Assembly (NCBI GenBank): GCA_030407085.1
Contig: CM059582.1
Span: forward strand, 208,536,001 to 208,600,000
Length of the DNA: 64,000 bases
Source of the DNA: Trichopria drosophilae
Lineage: Eukaryota; Arthropoda; Insecta; Hymenoptera; Diapriidae
Direction: 5' to 3'
Shown: positions 50,569-62,500 of the stretch, piece by piece
How positions within the stretch are numbered: position 1 is the stretch's first letter
Layout of the letters: every line of letters starts with the position of its first letter
Translations under genes and position numbers: made by a program
Notes under the pieces: model-generated
Seen by the model: only the letters and a program-made list of their open reading frames with translations
What the model was told of the DNA's origin: nothing
Databases searched by the model: none

Positions 50569-50778
50569 GTTATCTAAATATTTGTTGACGCATTTTGTCT
50601 GCACTATTATAAATGCGAATGTCCCTGTTTATTCAATACAGGTTTTCATAGCAGCGACAAATAGCTATGAATAAAAGAAACTTTGTAAGAATTTAGAAAT
50701 CTCTCTCAAAAGAGTATTAAAAAGTCCATTACTTATTCACTTAAAAAAAATGTTACCGAACATAACAATATAGTTATA

Positions 50779-52589
50779 CAGTAATGTGTCTCAAGTTAGC
50801 ACATCATTCAAGGTGTTTTGATTTAAAAAATTAGAAATAAAAATATCTGCTAACTAAGCGGATGGATCATTATTATATAGAAAACTAATTTCAACTTCCG
50901 TTATATATGAGATTTACATTAAAGTTCTAGTTACTAGAATGTGTCCTCATAAGTTTCTGTTATCTTCTACTGATTATTTCCACAATTATAAATTTTGAAA
51001 CAATTTTATTGATATTGACCGTCCTGAGCACCAGTTTTTCTTTTCCCATATATAAACCATGTATATTCGAATATATTTGCCATGGTGCATAAGAAGGTTA
51101 ACAATTATTGAAATCTAAAAATCATTACATGTCTACTTGTTTCTAAGATTTCTACCCTTCCCTGGACCTTAAAATGTGGATACTCATATCCTGAACTTAG
51201 TTCCAAAGAGTTTCCATAATTATATATTTTTAAACAATTTGTATTATAGCTAACAACGGCAAAAATCTGAAAATCATAACATGCTCATTTGTAATAAACA
51301 GATATAAAATACTAAACATTACATTATAGTAAATCTTAATTTTCGTATTTAGTGTTTTCGTAAGTGAAAAGGTTTTCTTGGAATAAATTATTTTCGGATA
51401 ACGGAAGTATTAAGACAGGGTGAATAAACAAAGAATCCAAAAAAGTAGGTCCTCTTCAGAATTTAATGCAATCTAAAATAATATATGATAATAATAAAAT
51501 AAAAGTGATACAAATTATATGAAAAAATGGAAAATGGCACAAAAGTTTTTTTATGAAAAAATGAAAAAATGAAGAAAAGCAAAAAAAAAAGGAAAAAAAT
51601 TTCTTTAAATATCAGAAATATTTAAACAAAAATTTTTTTTTTGAAAAAACAACTCAATTAACAATTAAAAATTAAAGATTGAGAATTATAAAATATAACA
51701 AAAAAATAAAAAGTTTATTTGTAGTTTAAATTTTGTTAGAAAATAAAAATTAGAAAATTATTTAAGAAAATAAACTTTACCAATGTGACAAAAATTTTTT
51801 GTTTTTTATAATTTAAAAAATAAAAAAATTAACGTTTCATTGTTTGAAAATGATTAGTAACAACGATATTAAATTGTATGCAAATTTCGTGTAAAATGTT
51901 GAATATCGGAGTATTGAATATAGTCGACTTTATTTAGAAATAAATTTACTACAATTATTGTCTTTATCACATACATTGAAATAGATCGATTTCTAAATGG
52001 ACTCTGAATCTACGGGCACCATGACTAAGTTCAGAGCATAAGAACATGTTTACGTACCATAGTTTGTACTAATCAAGTTATTATGTCATGATTTTCATAC
52101 TAGTCATTGTTGATAATCATAAAATTTGTTTAAAAATCAATAATGGTGAGAACTATTCGGAACTAAGTTTAGGGCATAAGAACTTATATTTTGAGACGTT
52201 AGATGATGTAGAAATGCGTGTCTCACGATTTCTTCAATTTCATCAACAATAAAAATTGTTTAAAAAATGATAATCGTACAATTGATCCGTAAAATGAATC
52301 AGGAACTTCTAAAGAGACATGCTAGAAGATAGAACTCTAATGTACAATTGACGTATCGGAAGTTAAAATAATTTTTGTTTAGAAATGATTTAACTTCCGC
52401 TTAGTTAGCAATAAGTTAGCAGTAAGGTAGTTAGGATCATTTTTTTATTCGCAATTTTTGTAATCAAATAACTTGAACTATTCCTAAAGAGTACAAAGAA
52501 TTTGAGAACTCATCTGCAACAGACTAGAACTTCACTCAAAAAGTCATATTGCCGGTAAGTGGTCTGCTAACTTAGCACACACTAAACTG
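50779..52589. mobile_element. 1.8-kb long inverted repeat with Tc1/mariner-like ends
   Basis: The left end CAGTAATGTGTCTCAAGTTAGCA and the reversed right end CAGTTTAGTGTGTGCTAAG share a CAGT start and the AAGTTAGCA core, the style of Tc1/mariner-type ends. The arms run several hundred bp inward with matched blocks: GCTAACTAAGCGGA; AACTTCCG..TACATTA.AGTTCTA; CTGAACTTAGTTCC versus CTAAACTTAGTTCC; AAAATCATAACATG versus AAAATCATGACAT. The centre (about 51360-51960) is A/T-run sequence. No transposase is present. It may be transcribed into a hairpin RNA. Confidence 0.7.
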
Positions 52590-53149
52590 ATGAGTAAAAT
52601 TACACTCAGGCAAATTATATGGTGATTTAATAGAACGGAGGTCCAATATGTTTGCGCTCAACAGAAGCATTGTTTAATGAAAAATGAATCCCTTATCAGA
52701 TTAAACAGTATAGATTTATTTGTAACCTTCAAAATTAGCAAGGTTATAACGCATACTTAGCCGTACACTGAATAACGAAAACATTACGAAAAACTGTGCA
52801 TCGATAAATCACTAGATTTGTCTGTCATTTATTGATTATTTTGTACACGAACAGATTATTTGCAATTTCAAATCGTTTATGCTGAATACACGAAACGAAA
52901 GAACATGTCTAAGCTATATTTAGTAGCAAACAAATCAGACATTACTGAATATCCAGTGGATGTTCACTGAATAAATAATATATCTAATGTAGGTAATTCG
53001 GATATCCAATAAGCATGATAGACATACGCCAAATTGCTTGGGATAGTGCTCAAAGCAAGTATCAATTTCACTATTTCAGGCCAACAGAACAATCGATTAA
53101 ACGATTTGCAAAGCCAACAATGTTGGAAAAGATAATATGAATAGAATAC
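52590..53149. other. AT-rich, nothing recognised
   Basis: No supported feature. Confidence 0.45.
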
Positions 53150-53480
53150 CTGGAGCCCTTTACAAAGTGCGCATCACGCACCAGGAAATCAACTGCACAG
53201 ATCGACTGATTAAATTGTTTAATCCGCCCGAGTTCCTTTGTTTCTTTGCTAAAGCTCCTCTGTTGTAGGGCACGTCTCTCATTTCGAAACTTCTCTGCAA
53301 GCCTGAATGGCTTTGTACATGTGTATCGTTGTCAAATTTCTTTTCTCTCCAGTTGTGCAAAGAGAATGGGCGATCGAAGAATCGCTTTAACACTGTCGAC
53401 GTCAAAGATAGTACAATGTGGCAACTTGCGAATTGGGGCACTGGTGACGAATGGTTACCTTTAAACTTTTCGAGGCTTCG
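53150..53480. other. Moderately GC-richer unique island
   Basis: Balanced composition. Overlapping frames on both strands (93 codons minus, 72 and 97 plus) have no motif. Regulatory DNA or an unrecognised exon are both possible. Confidence 0.25.
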
Positions 53481-53622
53481 AGGACCTTGTCATTTTTTCC
53501 TCTGTGTGATACGTGGAAAAATGACATGCCAAGTAAAAATGAGAGTTTTAAGAAAAAATGTCCTAATAAATCGTATGAAGAAAATAAATTGTAGATCTTA
53601 TTATTTTTGTTTAATCCTTTAA

Positions 53623-54137
53623 CTAAATAGAACCTAAATATGCGCACAAAAAAGTCGTGCCACTTTTGTCTCATGACACATATATGCACAAAAAACATGT
53701 TTATACTTCATCGATTCGATTTGGTAAATCATGGTTTTTGCGGTTGCCGAATCCGCATCTGAAATCGGATTTTCAAAATCAAAATGACGGATCCAATATG
53801 GCAGACGCACATTCTAAAACTGATTCGATTTTAACGAAACTGTGTACTTTGGGGTATTTGAGGTCGTTGAATCGGAATCTGAAATCGGATTTCTAAAATT
53901 CAGACAGCGGATCGAATATGGTAGACGCAAATACAAAAAAATAGAATCCGATTTCAGATTAAAATTCAGCGACTTCCAAAAATTTCTTCCAAAAGAACTT
54001 GCATTCGCCATATTGAATCCGCCATTTTTAATTCTGAAAATCCGAACTGCGAAACCATAACACTAAAATTATATAATAAATCAAGTTCGAAGACGAAAAT
54101 GGCACGTAAAGCTGATTTTCGCCTAAAAGCTAAGGGG
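53623..54137. mobile_element. piggyBac-like MITE flanked by TTAA
   Basis: TTAA stands at 53619-53622 and at 54138-54141. The left end CTAAATAGAACCTAAATATG and the reversed right end CCCCTTAGCTTTTAGGCG align imperfectly, and both then reach a GTGCCACTTTTGTC / GTGCCATTTTCGTC block, giving terminal inverted repeats of about 55 bp. TTAA duplication with such ends is the piggyBac pattern. The interior carries three 'GGATC(C/G)AATATGG'-type motifs, linking it to the dispersed family at 13.0 and 36.2 kb. Confidence 0.65.
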
Positions 54138-54384
54138 TTAAGGACGGGTGAGATATATTTCGAACATAATTTTCAATATGGTATGTATTTATGATTAGGT
54201 CGGCCAACAAAATAATGGTAGGAACACTTCTTATGGTTTCGAGGTCTCCTTTTTATATTCTGACATCAGAATTACAAAAAATTGAAAAACCAAACAGATA
54301 CTGAAATTTTTTTGTTTAAATAAGGTTTCTATCATTTTTTTCGGCAAAAGAAGCATAAAAGCTTAAAATATTGTGCTCACAAGG

Positions 54385-55190
54385 TCTGAGCTTTGAATTC
54401 TCCATATACTATTTAAAAAAATAAAAATGGCCGACCAAGAATGGAAACCAGAAGAATTGTCTTTTTTTTTTATACAAACCTAATGCATTTGTATTATTTC
54501 AATAATTGTTCATTTTTATGATGCTTGGTAACTTTTTGAGGTCAATTTAAAGTCAGATTTTGCAAATTGAAAATTGTTGATGCAATATGGTTAGAAGGTT
54601 TTTTTTTGTAAATGAAACAAAATCCGTTTAAAACATATTATCCGGGCTTTTTAGGTAGAAGGTTTTTTTTTGTAAATGAAACAAAATCCGTTTAAAACAT
54701 ATTATCCGGGCTTTTTAGGTAGAAGGTTTTTTTTTGTAAATGAAACAAAATCCGTTTAAAACATATTATCCGGGCTTTTTAGGTCGCTAATTATGAATCT
54801 GAAGTCACATCTTAATCCAAAATGACGTATGTATAATTTAGTGTAAAAAAGCCTTTCAATTTTTCTATGCAATCTCACTCAAAGTTGGATATTTATAACA
54901 TTTATTATAAGTACAAATTACGTGTTCTGTAAGCATTTCAAGAAAACCGCGGATAATATGGATTTTTAAAAAGGTATTCGCCATTTTGAATTTGTAAAAC
55001 CTGACTTCAAATTCGTATCCAGCGACCTCAAAAACTATTAGCTACTAAGTGCCATAAAAATTAGCAATGATTCACAGAATTCAAATACTATGTTATATTC
55101 GTTTCCCAGAAAAATTCTTCTGACCTCCATTCTTGGTCCGCCATCTTAAGTTTCTAAAAAGTATGTATTGGGAATTCAACGGTTAAACCT
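54385..55190. repeat. Long inverted repeat with 'GGCGGACC' arms
   Basis: The left arm (about 54385-54605) holds TTTGAATTCTCC, AAAATGGCCGACCAAGAATGG, CAGAAGAATT and TTTTTGAGGTC. The right arm (about 54955-55190) holds their reverse complements in mirror order (CCATTCTTGGTCCGCCATCTT and so on). The loop carries the 64-bp triplication. Arms are diverged, so this is an old fold-back copy of the local repeat family. Confidence 0.65.
54592..54783 (+). repeat. Three identical 64-bp tandem copies
   Basis: TAGAAGGTTTTTTTTTG begins at 54592, 54656 and 54720. All three units of 64 bp appear identical, including a nine-T run and a TTATCCGGGCTTTTTAGG end. Identity against a diverged background implies very recent amplification, or an assembly artefact. 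Confidence 0.95.
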
Positions 55191-55621
55191 TATAGACGCG
55201 AAATTTTTATCCTTCGGGCATTTATCGACGATTATTCCTGTTGTCAGAAAAGTATTTTTACCATAAAAAATTTAAAAACGATATTTTTGGACAAAGAAAC
55301 GGCCATACCTTTTTGATTTTGAGTTTGTTTCAATTCTGATTGCAGAATCTGAATAAGCGAGCTTCATACTATAAGATATTATTGTTCTACTACATTTCTT
55401 GGGTTACCTAATCATGAGTTAAATTCTCATAACAAAAGTAACCTAAGAATTCACTTTAAATTGATGAATTCTGAATTTGCAATGAATAATCCGTTGAAAA
55501 TAAGTTTACAAATAATTTTGTTGACTATTTGTTGTATAATTGTCAGAATAATATTTGAAAAAAAGTGTAAAAACTTTTTGAAACTTCGAATTATCTGTCC
55601 ACAAAAGAAATTTTTAACGAC
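55191..55621. other. AT-rich, nothing recognised
   Basis: No supported feature beyond the outer edge of the inverted repeat. Confidence 0.4.
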
Positions 55622-56140
55622 GTGAATGTGCATAAAAACTGCAGGAAATGTGGTAAAGAAATAACGTTACAACCATTTTTATGTAGGATATTCATATATT
55701 CATATTTCATATATAATTTAGAGTTCAAAAGCATGGAAATTGCTACAGACAAAATAAACAATTTTTTAGAAATCCTTGATGCCAAACGCAATTCTAAAGT
55801 TATAATTTACTCCTACAAATCAATTAGTATCTTTGACATTTTGTACCTCAAATTTTATTCAATTGAATGACATGATGTTTCTATCCATGGATTTTTGGAA
55901 CCGCAAATTTCGAAATAAGTTGTTGACATAAATTATTAATTGACAATTACAAATTATGATCAAGATGATTTTAGTGACTCTGATAAAGTTAAAAACACAT
56001 TTTATTATATGAATTCAGTAAATCACATAACAAATTCATCAAAATTAAATATTTTAATTTGCCTTTTAAAAAATAAAAAAAAATCTGACGTCATGAGTAA
56101 ACACAATCGACGCATTTTCCTTTGGAAAATTTTCAGATAA
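55622..56140 (+). other. Two short open frames, possible relic
   Basis: 55622-55870 begins with a GTG, not an ATG, and encodes CRKCGKEITLQPFLC, which has a CxxC...C pattern resembling a small zinc ribbon, followed by LDAKRNSKVIIYSYKS. 55940-56140 encodes an acidic stretch, YDQDDFSDSDKVKN. They are in separate frames with a gap. Together they might be remains of one old gene, but each is short and chance is likely. Confidence 0.2.
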
Positions 56141-57264
56141 AAATTTAAAATTAAATAAAATTACTTCGTAAAAACAAAACAATTTTCAACAAAATTTAAC
56201 GTCAATTTTAAAAACCGCTGTTCGTTACACAAGTTTTTCTTCCAATTTTTTCCTGCCATTTTATGTTCTGTGCAATTTGGTTGTTACGAAATGTCTAAAT
56301 ATTGTTAAACTAGATATTAACGAGCTACTTTTTGGAAAGATATTACAGAAGTCAAGACTTTAATTTTCCTTCGGAATATTTAAGGGATTTTGTCAGGCGA
56401 AATGAATCCGTTATTGATAAAACCAGAGAATAGTTTACATTTATTATTCAATCTCTTTTTATCTCCAAGGCTTTTTAATTTAGCAGCGGTGCAAAAATGA
56501 ATTCATAAATAAACTCAAACGGATGAAAATTTATTATTTTCATATTTATTGGTAAAATCTGCAACGTATCAATCTTAGTACAGGAGTTCATCGTGAAAGA
56601 TTATTCATTTTTATTACATAATCATGAAACATCTTAGAATTTTATGGTTACTGCAGAACATATTTTCCACTTTTCCATGTAGTAATTCTTGTATCTATAA
56701 TTATGTTTTCATCCATTTCATATATTTAAAATGTTTTTTTTCGCATAACTGTGTATGTAGAACATATAGAAGAATACTATTCTTGTTAAGTTGGCATCCG
56801 TAATTATACAGCATAAAACGTAAATACTATCTAGCGACAGAAATTGTTGCATTTAAGAATTCATATTTCCAAAAGAAATTTTAATAGTACCAATTTTGTT
56901 CAATAACATAAGGTCTTGTGTAGTTATTGTATGTTGAATTTGTTATTTTGTTTTGTATAACTACGATTACAGAAAATATTCCTGTTATAAATTGACCTTT
57001 GAATGAAATTTCACATCTTAATTAATTTTCATATTTTATCCAAAATTTGTCATCGATATTAATTACAAGAAATTTTGGCTCGTCAAAATACGTAACTAAC
57101 TAAAGAGGTTAAATCATGATGCAATGAAATTGAAAAACGTTGAATGAATTCACGATCATTGCGTTTATGGTCCATATATTATTAAATTAATTTATGAATA
57201 TTCGTATACAATAATAAATTATCAAACTGTCGTAAATTATACTCTGGATAAAGTAATATTTACT
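56141..57264. other. AT-rich non-genic stretch
   Basis: No supported feature. Confidence 0.5.
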
Positions 57265-57999
57265 TCCTGACCAAATCGGTTTGGTTGTATTTAACTTTTA
57301 GTAATTTATGCAAACAATTAGTTATGGAATAGAAAATGGTCGATTTTAGTATAAAAGAGGTTTGTTTATTAGTAACGAATAGTTTGGTTAGGGGGACTAA
57401 ACATTTCGGATGTCATAACCAAACGGTTCGGTTGTAAAAATGCAGAAAATAGTTGTTTATCATAAGTGTGTTTCATAGTAGAATTCCGTATATATATTTA
57501 CTCCATGCTCAAATTAATGCAAACCGGAGTCGTTTTGTTACGTAAATAGTCCTAGAACAGTACGAGTTTGTTTATTGGAACCGAATGGTTCGTTTACTAG
57601 AACAAAACGGTTTAGATGTAACGAGACCACATACGATTGATATAAAACGAATTTATATATTATAGAAAAATGGTTCGATATAAAAACCAAACATTCAGGA
57701 TGTCATAACCTTTCAATATAGTTGGTTAAACACTAGTTTTCACATTAGAAACAGATAGTTCGAATACTGAAACCGAACAATTTAAACAACATAACTAAAC
57801 AATCCGATTGTGGCAATATAGATACGTAAGTACTTATCTTTTTGTTTATCTGTACCGCAATGTATTGTTGTTTACTAATTCTTGGAATTTAGGTTTAATT
57901 CTGGAGTTGATGTCTAAATGACCAAAAATTCATTGTGAAAGTCGACAATGAATGTCTTGGTAATAGTCAACATTAAGTCAAATTCGTCAACACTTGATT
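57265..57999. repeat. Diffuse array of AACCGAACGGTT-like motifs
   Basis: Variants of ACCAAACGGTTCGGTT occur every 40-90 bp in both orientations: AAATCGGTTTGGTTG (57275), ACCAAACGGTTCGGTTG (57419), AACCGAATGGTTCG (57578), AAAACGGTTTAG (57603), AAATGGTTCG (57667), AACCGAACAATT (57771). The same motif forms the termini of the element immediately to the right, so this may be nested, decayed copies of it. Confidence 0.55.
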
Positions 58000-58455
58000 T
58001 AAAACGGTTTGGTTGCGCTAACTAATATTCTAGTTTCAATAATAGTTTGACTGCTATCAGAGTAACCGAACTCATAGTTCACTTTTAATGTCGAATTTAA
58101 GTCGGCTCATAGTTGTCTGGGTATACAACCGAAATTCGCTCACATTGGTCATACATCTTAGTATACAACCGAAATTCGGTCATACTGGTCATATGTCTGG
58201 GTATACAATCGAAATTTTCGCATATGTCTGGGTATACAACCGAAATTTGATCATACATCTAGGTATACAACCGAAATTCGGTTATCTTGGTCATATGTCT
58301 GGGTATACAACCGAAATTCGGTCATACTGGTCATATGTCTGGGTATACAAACGATTGCAACCAAACGGTTTACACATCCCGAATTCAGTTGAGCCCATAG
58401 CAGTCCAAATGTTATTGAAACTAGAATATAAGTTAGGACAACCAAACCGTGTTTA
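58000..58455. mobile_element. Inverted-repeat element containing a minisatellite
   Basis: The left arm 58000-58085 (AAAACGGTTTGGTTGCG, TATTCTAGTTTCAATAA, GACTGCTAT) is the reverse complement of the right arm 58375-58455 (TTATTGAAACTAGAATATAA, ACCAAACCGTGTTTA) with scattered changes. The interior is almost wholly the minisatellite described next. MITEs with internal tandem repeats are known seeds of satellite DNA. Confidence 0.75.
58115..58350 (+). repeat. 40/31-bp minisatellite, six and a half units
   Basis: GTCTGGGTATACAACCGAAA starts units of 40, 40, 31, 31, 40 and 40 bp (58115, 58155, 58195, 58226, 58257, 58297), with a partial unit from 58337. The 31-bp units lack an internal 9 bp. The 122-codon frame across it (repeated VWVYNRN/SIQPKFG peptides) is a by-product. 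Confidence 0.9.
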
Positions 58456-59009
58456 GTACGATATCAAAATATAATAACAAAATTAGCAACTACACAGACT
58501 AAAATTTTGTTATTAGGAACTAGAAAAAATATCGAAGCATATTTTAACTCCATCTCTACAAATCACATACTCCAATATCTAAACCAAATATACTGTATTG
58601 CATAAAAATGTCAATATTAAATAATCAGTTTTACTCCTGTTTCCGCTGCAAGCATAACAGTACTAAAATATAACCCAAACATAAACTTAAAGGCAAACAT
58701 AAACTTTAAGAAAAACATAAAAAAGTTAATAAAAAATAAAATTGATCTCATATCTGTTAGGATAGGGTAATTCATCAATACTTTCCTCCATATTCATCCA
58801 TAAATTCCAGTTATTCCTCCACAGTTTTCATTTTTATATTGTTGCGTAAAAACTTCATTACTTCACCATCGAGTAATATCCCACATTACACATCGACTTT
58901 TTAATATCTACTCTTGCCAGAGTTTTGCACGTTTAAAATAACCACCTTTCAAGGAGTTTCGCTTGGAAACGTTACTTAATTAGAGCGATAAAATTATGGG
59001 GTCATTGCA
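58456..59009. other. AT-rich, nothing recognised
   Basis: No supported feature. Confidence 0.45.
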
Positions 59010-59420
59010 CGGAGTAATAAGCATACTTATCGTCCGGCATAACAACGTTAATAGCTCATTAACCTCCAACGTGTTTCCTTAAGTTTTGTCAAGCCGACTA
59101 CGTCGTCAGAGAACCGTCGAATACGACCTTTACGTAGTATCGATCCACTTCTCAGTGTGCTTCCCGTCAGAATTCGGTCAATGAGGCGCGAAAGAATCGA
59201 GCTAGGAAACGTCTTACTGATGATTCTTTTGAAGCTACTGTACTATCCGTCTTGTCGACATCATGATCGCTTTCGAGATCAAACAATAGCTATTCTATTA
59301 ATCGTGTCTCTACCTTCTTTTATCGAGTCGTAGCTCGAATATATTGAAGATATCCGGGTCGTACCTCAGCATCTCATCAAGTCTCAAACGTACCAAGCAA
59401 TCCAAAATGCATTGGAGTGG
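59010..59420. promoter_or_regulatory. CpG-richer island
   Basis: Mixed-composition unique DNA with many CpGs and no sustained frame. Probably conserved noncoding or regulatory, by composition only. Confidence 0.3.
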
Positions 59421-60126
59421 ATAAGAATGTATTCATTTCGTCATTGTTGAAAACTTACTTTGTTCATTTCGAATACATTTAAATATGAACTGGAGAATTC
59501 AAAAATAAAATTTACATAGAAAAATGGATTTTTCTTGAGAAAATTCCAAATGACAAACCTGATGTATCAACCAAACGTACCTCATATTGACCAGATCTTG
59601 AACTGATAATAATGCAATAAAACGTAACCGATCAGGAATTTAGAAGGCATCTCTGATTACTGAACTGGTGAATATGTAAACAATAAAGGGAGGAAAGGAA
59701 AATTACTTTATTTTCCAAAATTACTAACCGAAATAAATGCCCGGCATCAAGATTCCGAGAGGTTCTTTATCTCCAATTTTTCTAGAAGTAATGTTAAATG
59801 GAGGTCGTGCAGATGAATCGAAATAATTCATCGCGAATCTCATCCCATTCCGATCCCATGCTCGATAACTTTCCATCCGTTTTCATTCGTTTTCCTGATA
59901 TGCAAGATGACTTCATTTTCCCAGCATCATTTTCTCGCAATTTTCCTAAATGGGTCAAATTCTACAATCCAGCGGCGCAATAAATGAGGGAAGCCGAGAC
60001 ATGCGACTCATTGGCGAAATAATAATGTTGCATAACGGTCGGAAGGAAAGAGAAAACTTAAAAGTGAGTGAAAGGGACTGCAAATAAAAAAGAATCAGAC
60101 AAGAGATATAAAGAGACGGAGAGGAA
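59421..60126. other. Mixed AT-rich stretch
   Basis: A 61-codon plus frame (59798-59983) overlaps a 76-codon minus frame. 59990-60150 is purine-rich. Neither frame is recognised. Confidence 0.3.
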
Positions 60127-60420
60127 ATGGGGCAGTTTGAAAGAAGAGGCATCCGGGAAATGAGTGAATCGGAATTTCCTCGCATTTTTTTCGTTTTGCT
60201 CGCTACACCATCAATTTTTCACGCATTCGAAATCCGAGATTTGGTTTTCTATTTCCACCTGAAAACAGTCGATATTTCGAGAGGGAGAGTAGATCTTTAC
60301 CTTTACTGCAACAACCGACAGGTGTATACGACGAGCATACCAGGAAGAGTGCGATGCGACGCGGTCATAGGGATAGTGCAACATTAAGATTTGACCTACT
60401 TTCGATCACCACCGGGCTAC
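60127..60420 (+). other. 86-codon open frame in a GC-richer block, unknown
   Basis: ATG 60127 to TAA 60385-60387. The product has a hydrophobic segment FFVLLATPSIFHAF at about residues 21-34, then DLVFYFHLKTVDISRGRVDL and a basic, Cys-containing tail. It could be a small secreted or membrane protein, but no splice context or homology is visible. Treat as hypothetical. Confidence 0.25.
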
Positions 60421-62284
60421 CTCGACATAATCCTGACCAAATTGGTGTTCTACAGAAAAGCGAATATTAAAATAAAAATATTTTTAGCAGAAAGTAATTG
60501 TAAATTTGGGTATATAAAAAAAGATCTTTTTTTGTGAAATGTTACCTACAAAATGATTCCTTAGCGAGAAACAATATGTACCTATAAAAAGAAATTTATC
60601 TAAATTAGGTAAAATGTGGCCGAAAAATTACCAAAATAAGATCACTTTTTTGAAACAATTTGAGAATGTTAAATTTTTCGAAATTAGATCAAAATTGTAC
60701 ACGAATTTGTTTTTGACCTGTTTTTATATTCCATAAGATCCTGTCGTCTGAAACATATAACACAGAGCAAATATGTATCCTAAAGGGATCTCATTTGGGT
60801 ATAATATTGATCATTTCCATTAATTGACGAAAAATTTCACATTTTTCAAAGAATTGATCATATTTCGATCATTTACCGATTCATTCCCTTTTGGCCAAAG
60901 ATTAAATTTAGATCAATTTTGTTAATGTTTCTTTTTCCTGTGATTATATTTTGTGTAGTTTTGTTGTGTGATTATTGTTTCTGTCGTACGTTTTTTGTTT
61001 ACCCTATCACCGATTCTATTATCAAAATTCCTTAAATTTATATTGAACATGAAGAATTAAATTTGTTATTATATAAAGGATCAAACCACGACCCTGACTA
61101 TACGTGGCTATATATTTTCCTTGATTTAAAAAAATTATAAATTATCTTGAAAATCTGCAGTTCATGGCATGAAATGTTGTTTTTTAATATTTTCATTGTT
61201 TATGTGTCTTTTTTAACACAACACTTTGAGAATAAAATTCATCCACTATCAATTAATAATAATTTCTTGTTCCGTTAACGTCCAGCGGTTCCGATGGAAA
61301 CCACTTTTATAAATAAAAACCACAAATATATGTAGCAGTAGAAAAGGTTCGTTTGGAAACGATTCACACTCCAATTTTTTTAATCTTGTTTTTTATCACA
61401 CATTTTGTGTTTTCCATTGAAAATCAATTTGATATTATTCTTACTTGTAGTTTTGTATGATGCCGGTCTAAACCAAGAATTATTTATGAACATTATGAAA
61501 ATTAAAACCACTATTGACTTCAAACCTTCATAACTTTGCCAAAAGTGAAAATATTTTTTATTTCTAAACAGAAAACACCCACAGATTTATTCCATATTGT
61601 AAAAAAAATGTATATTGCGATAAATAATTAACAATTTTTTAATTATAACAATATTAAAAGAAATGTTTATGGCAAGATTTACAAACAAAAGTACACAATC
61701 GAAAATTAAATAAAGCTATGATGCTAATGAAAATAACTACTCGGGGGTTTTTGAGTTCGATTCAGTATGGTGGACGAGTTTTAAGAAATGTTGAGATGTT
61801 TATAAAAATTTCCGAGGGTCTGTAATTAGCCTACTTATTTGCAGTTATTAAGATCAACTACGAGAAGGTTACATAACATTGGTCCCATTTTTTTGTTGTA
61901 TTTTTTTTCGTTTACTTACTTTTTCCTACTATTTAGAATGAGGCAAAGTGGAACTTTGCATTTAACATTCTGTATTAAGGAACTATAGTTTTGAAACCTA
62001 AGGAGCTTTTATCTTGGAACAAAAAATCGTTAAGAAAACGCCTATAAAGTAAATTTAACTCTTATATAATATAAATTTCTATACGAAGCGAAATATGCAT
62101 ATCCTAGTTTATTTTTCATTATTTATTAAATGTGTAATTTGTTTATGAAATTAAAGTAACTTTGTAAAAAATCATAAGCGATCGAATGTTTGCATAAAAT
62201 TTATCCTGAAAAAAGTAGTAATAGGAAAAGTGTAACTTATGTAGATAAAAATTCAGCAGTTTTTACAGTATAGTGACCAATTAT
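60421..62284. other. AT-rich non-genic stretch
   Basis: No supported feature in about 1.9 kb. Confidence 0.5.
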
Positions 62285-62500
62285 ATTTGCCCGCTCGGTT
62301 CCTCGCCTTCCCCTCCCATCTCTTTATATTTGTCAAAAGAAGGAGAGTGCCGCTTCTACCACTCTCCTCAGTCGCGTTACGTTCGTGGCGTCACAGCAGG
62401 CCCTTTATGAGGCCCCAATGCGTAAGGTGGGGGAAAAAGAGAGGGGAGACAGACAAATATAACGAAACGGAACTGGGCAAAAAAAGACGCAAATATATCG
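62285..62500. promoter_or_regulatory. GC-rich island, possible promoter
   Basis: A sharp rise in G+C, with an inverted GGAGAGTG..CACTCTCC (62343-62368), a CRE-like GGCGTCAC (62389) and a GGCCC..GGCCCC block. A 98-codon frame starts at 62287 without an ATG. A promoter or enhancer is plausible; nothing shows a transcript. Confidence 0.35.

Noticed and set aside
58088..58456. 122-codon frame with repeated YNRN/IQPKFG peptides
   Set aside because: The peptide repeat is the translation of a minisatellite inside an inverted-repeat element; frame changes between 40- and 31-bp units argue against selection on protein.
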